Shown piece by piece: positions 63,921 through 64,000 of a stretch of DNA of 64,000 nucleotides. Position numbers and translations under genes: made by a program. How positions within the stretch are numbered: position 1 is the stretch's first letter; each line of letters opens with the position of its first letter. The stretch comes from CAWAND01 sp963727915 (GTDB lineage Bacteria; Chloroflexota; Anaerolineae; Anaerolineales; E44-bin32). The DNA lies in NCBI GenBank assembly GCA_963727915.1, contig CAVSID010000001.1, positions 620,001 through 684,000 of the forward strand. Direction: 5' to 3'. The notes under the pieces were generated by a model. It worked only from the letters and a program-made list of their open reading frames with translations, searched no databases and was not told the origin of the DNA.

Positions 63921-64000
63921 ATGCGGCCGCAAAACCGCTCCGAGCGAGGGGCTCCGCCCGCTTTCTACCGTCACATTGAGACATGCGGTCGGGCTTTTTC
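63921..64000 (+). CDS. possible start of a gene running off the right edge
   Basis: ATG 63921 has GGAGGAG about 10 nt upstream and an open frame of 26 codons (MRPQNRSERGAPPAFYRHIE...) to the window end. There is too little sequence to identify it, and the leading residues are arginine-rich and not distinctive. Confidence 0.25.
   Translation, partial: MRPQNRSERGAPPAFYRHIETCGRAF

Noticed and set aside
1..64000. CRISPR array, insertion sequence, prophage or integron
   Set aside because: No regularly spaced repeats, transposase, integrase or phage structural genes were seen; genes are ordinary chromosomal functions.

Overview
The window is 64 kb of GC-rich, gene-dense bacterial chromosome. The gene mix (surface-polysaccharide glycosyltransferases, a VanW-type peptidoglycan-binding membrane protein, a thermostable-type M32 carboxypeptidase, a serS T-box, PH/DUF1648 and DUF92 membrane proteins, a dipeptide ABC operon, a pst operon) and the Gram-positive-like promoters suggest a member of Chloroflexota, perhaps Anaerolineae-like, probably from a metagenome assembly. 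This is an inference from gene content: no rRNA, tRNA or other phylogenetic marker locus lies in the window. I found no prophage, insertion sequence, integron or CRISPR array.

Layout. 1-7.4 kb (minus strand): a surface-polysaccharide operon, wecC-wecB-glycosyltransferase-FkbM methyltransferase-two glycosyltransferases, followed by the 5' part of a bi-domain oxidoreductase cut by the window edge. 7.5-16.5 kb (plus): a membrane/endonuclease-phosphatase fusion, rpiB, serA, M32 carboxypeptidase, small membrane and lipoproteins, VanW, Trm112-like and HEAT proteins. 17-19.2 kb (minus): DUF456 protein and serS under a T-box leader. 19.3-31.6 kb: an unidentified membrane protein, aquaporin, UbiA prenyltransferase, thiolase, NAD-dependent epimerase, a 1,042-residue hybrid-sensor-like histidine kinase, and dinB-sbcD-sbcC. 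31.9-34.6 kb: methyltransferase-like membrane protein, GT2 glycosyltransferase, MscS channel. 34.6-42 kb (minus): a dipeptide uptake operon (lipoprotein SBP, dppB, dppC, dppD, dppF) ending in an Xaa-Pro peptidase. 42.4-49.2 kb (minus): glgC, DUF92, PH/DUF1648, ilvE, BON protein and dnaK. 49.4-52.4 kb (plus): DoxX, DsbA-like, DUF1684, a PD-(D/E)XK-like protein and hpt. 52.3-52.7 kb (minus): an unidentified structured RNA with its own promoter and terminator. 52.7-58.8 kb (minus): membrane protein, MFS transporter, lipoprotein, calcium-type P-ATPase. 58.9-63.8 kb (minus): pstSCAB-phoU with a PHO-box-like operator.

Two overall signals matter to a reader. First, about half of the protein genes carry single-base frame breaks although the protein sequence on both sides is conserved; even dnaK has four. 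I read these as sequencing or assembly indels, annotate the whole genes, and give approximate break positions. Second, a palindrome of the form TGTGA-N6-TCACA (equally TTGTGAA-N4-TTCACAA) recurs in or beside several intergenic gaps, suggesting a CRP/FNR-family or Rex regulon. Other points worth following are the orphan RNA at 52.35-52.62 kb, a DppC permease carrying an inserted solute-binding-like segment, an 11-bp-periodic PHO box before pstS, and many extended -10 promoters of the form TGNTAKAAT.
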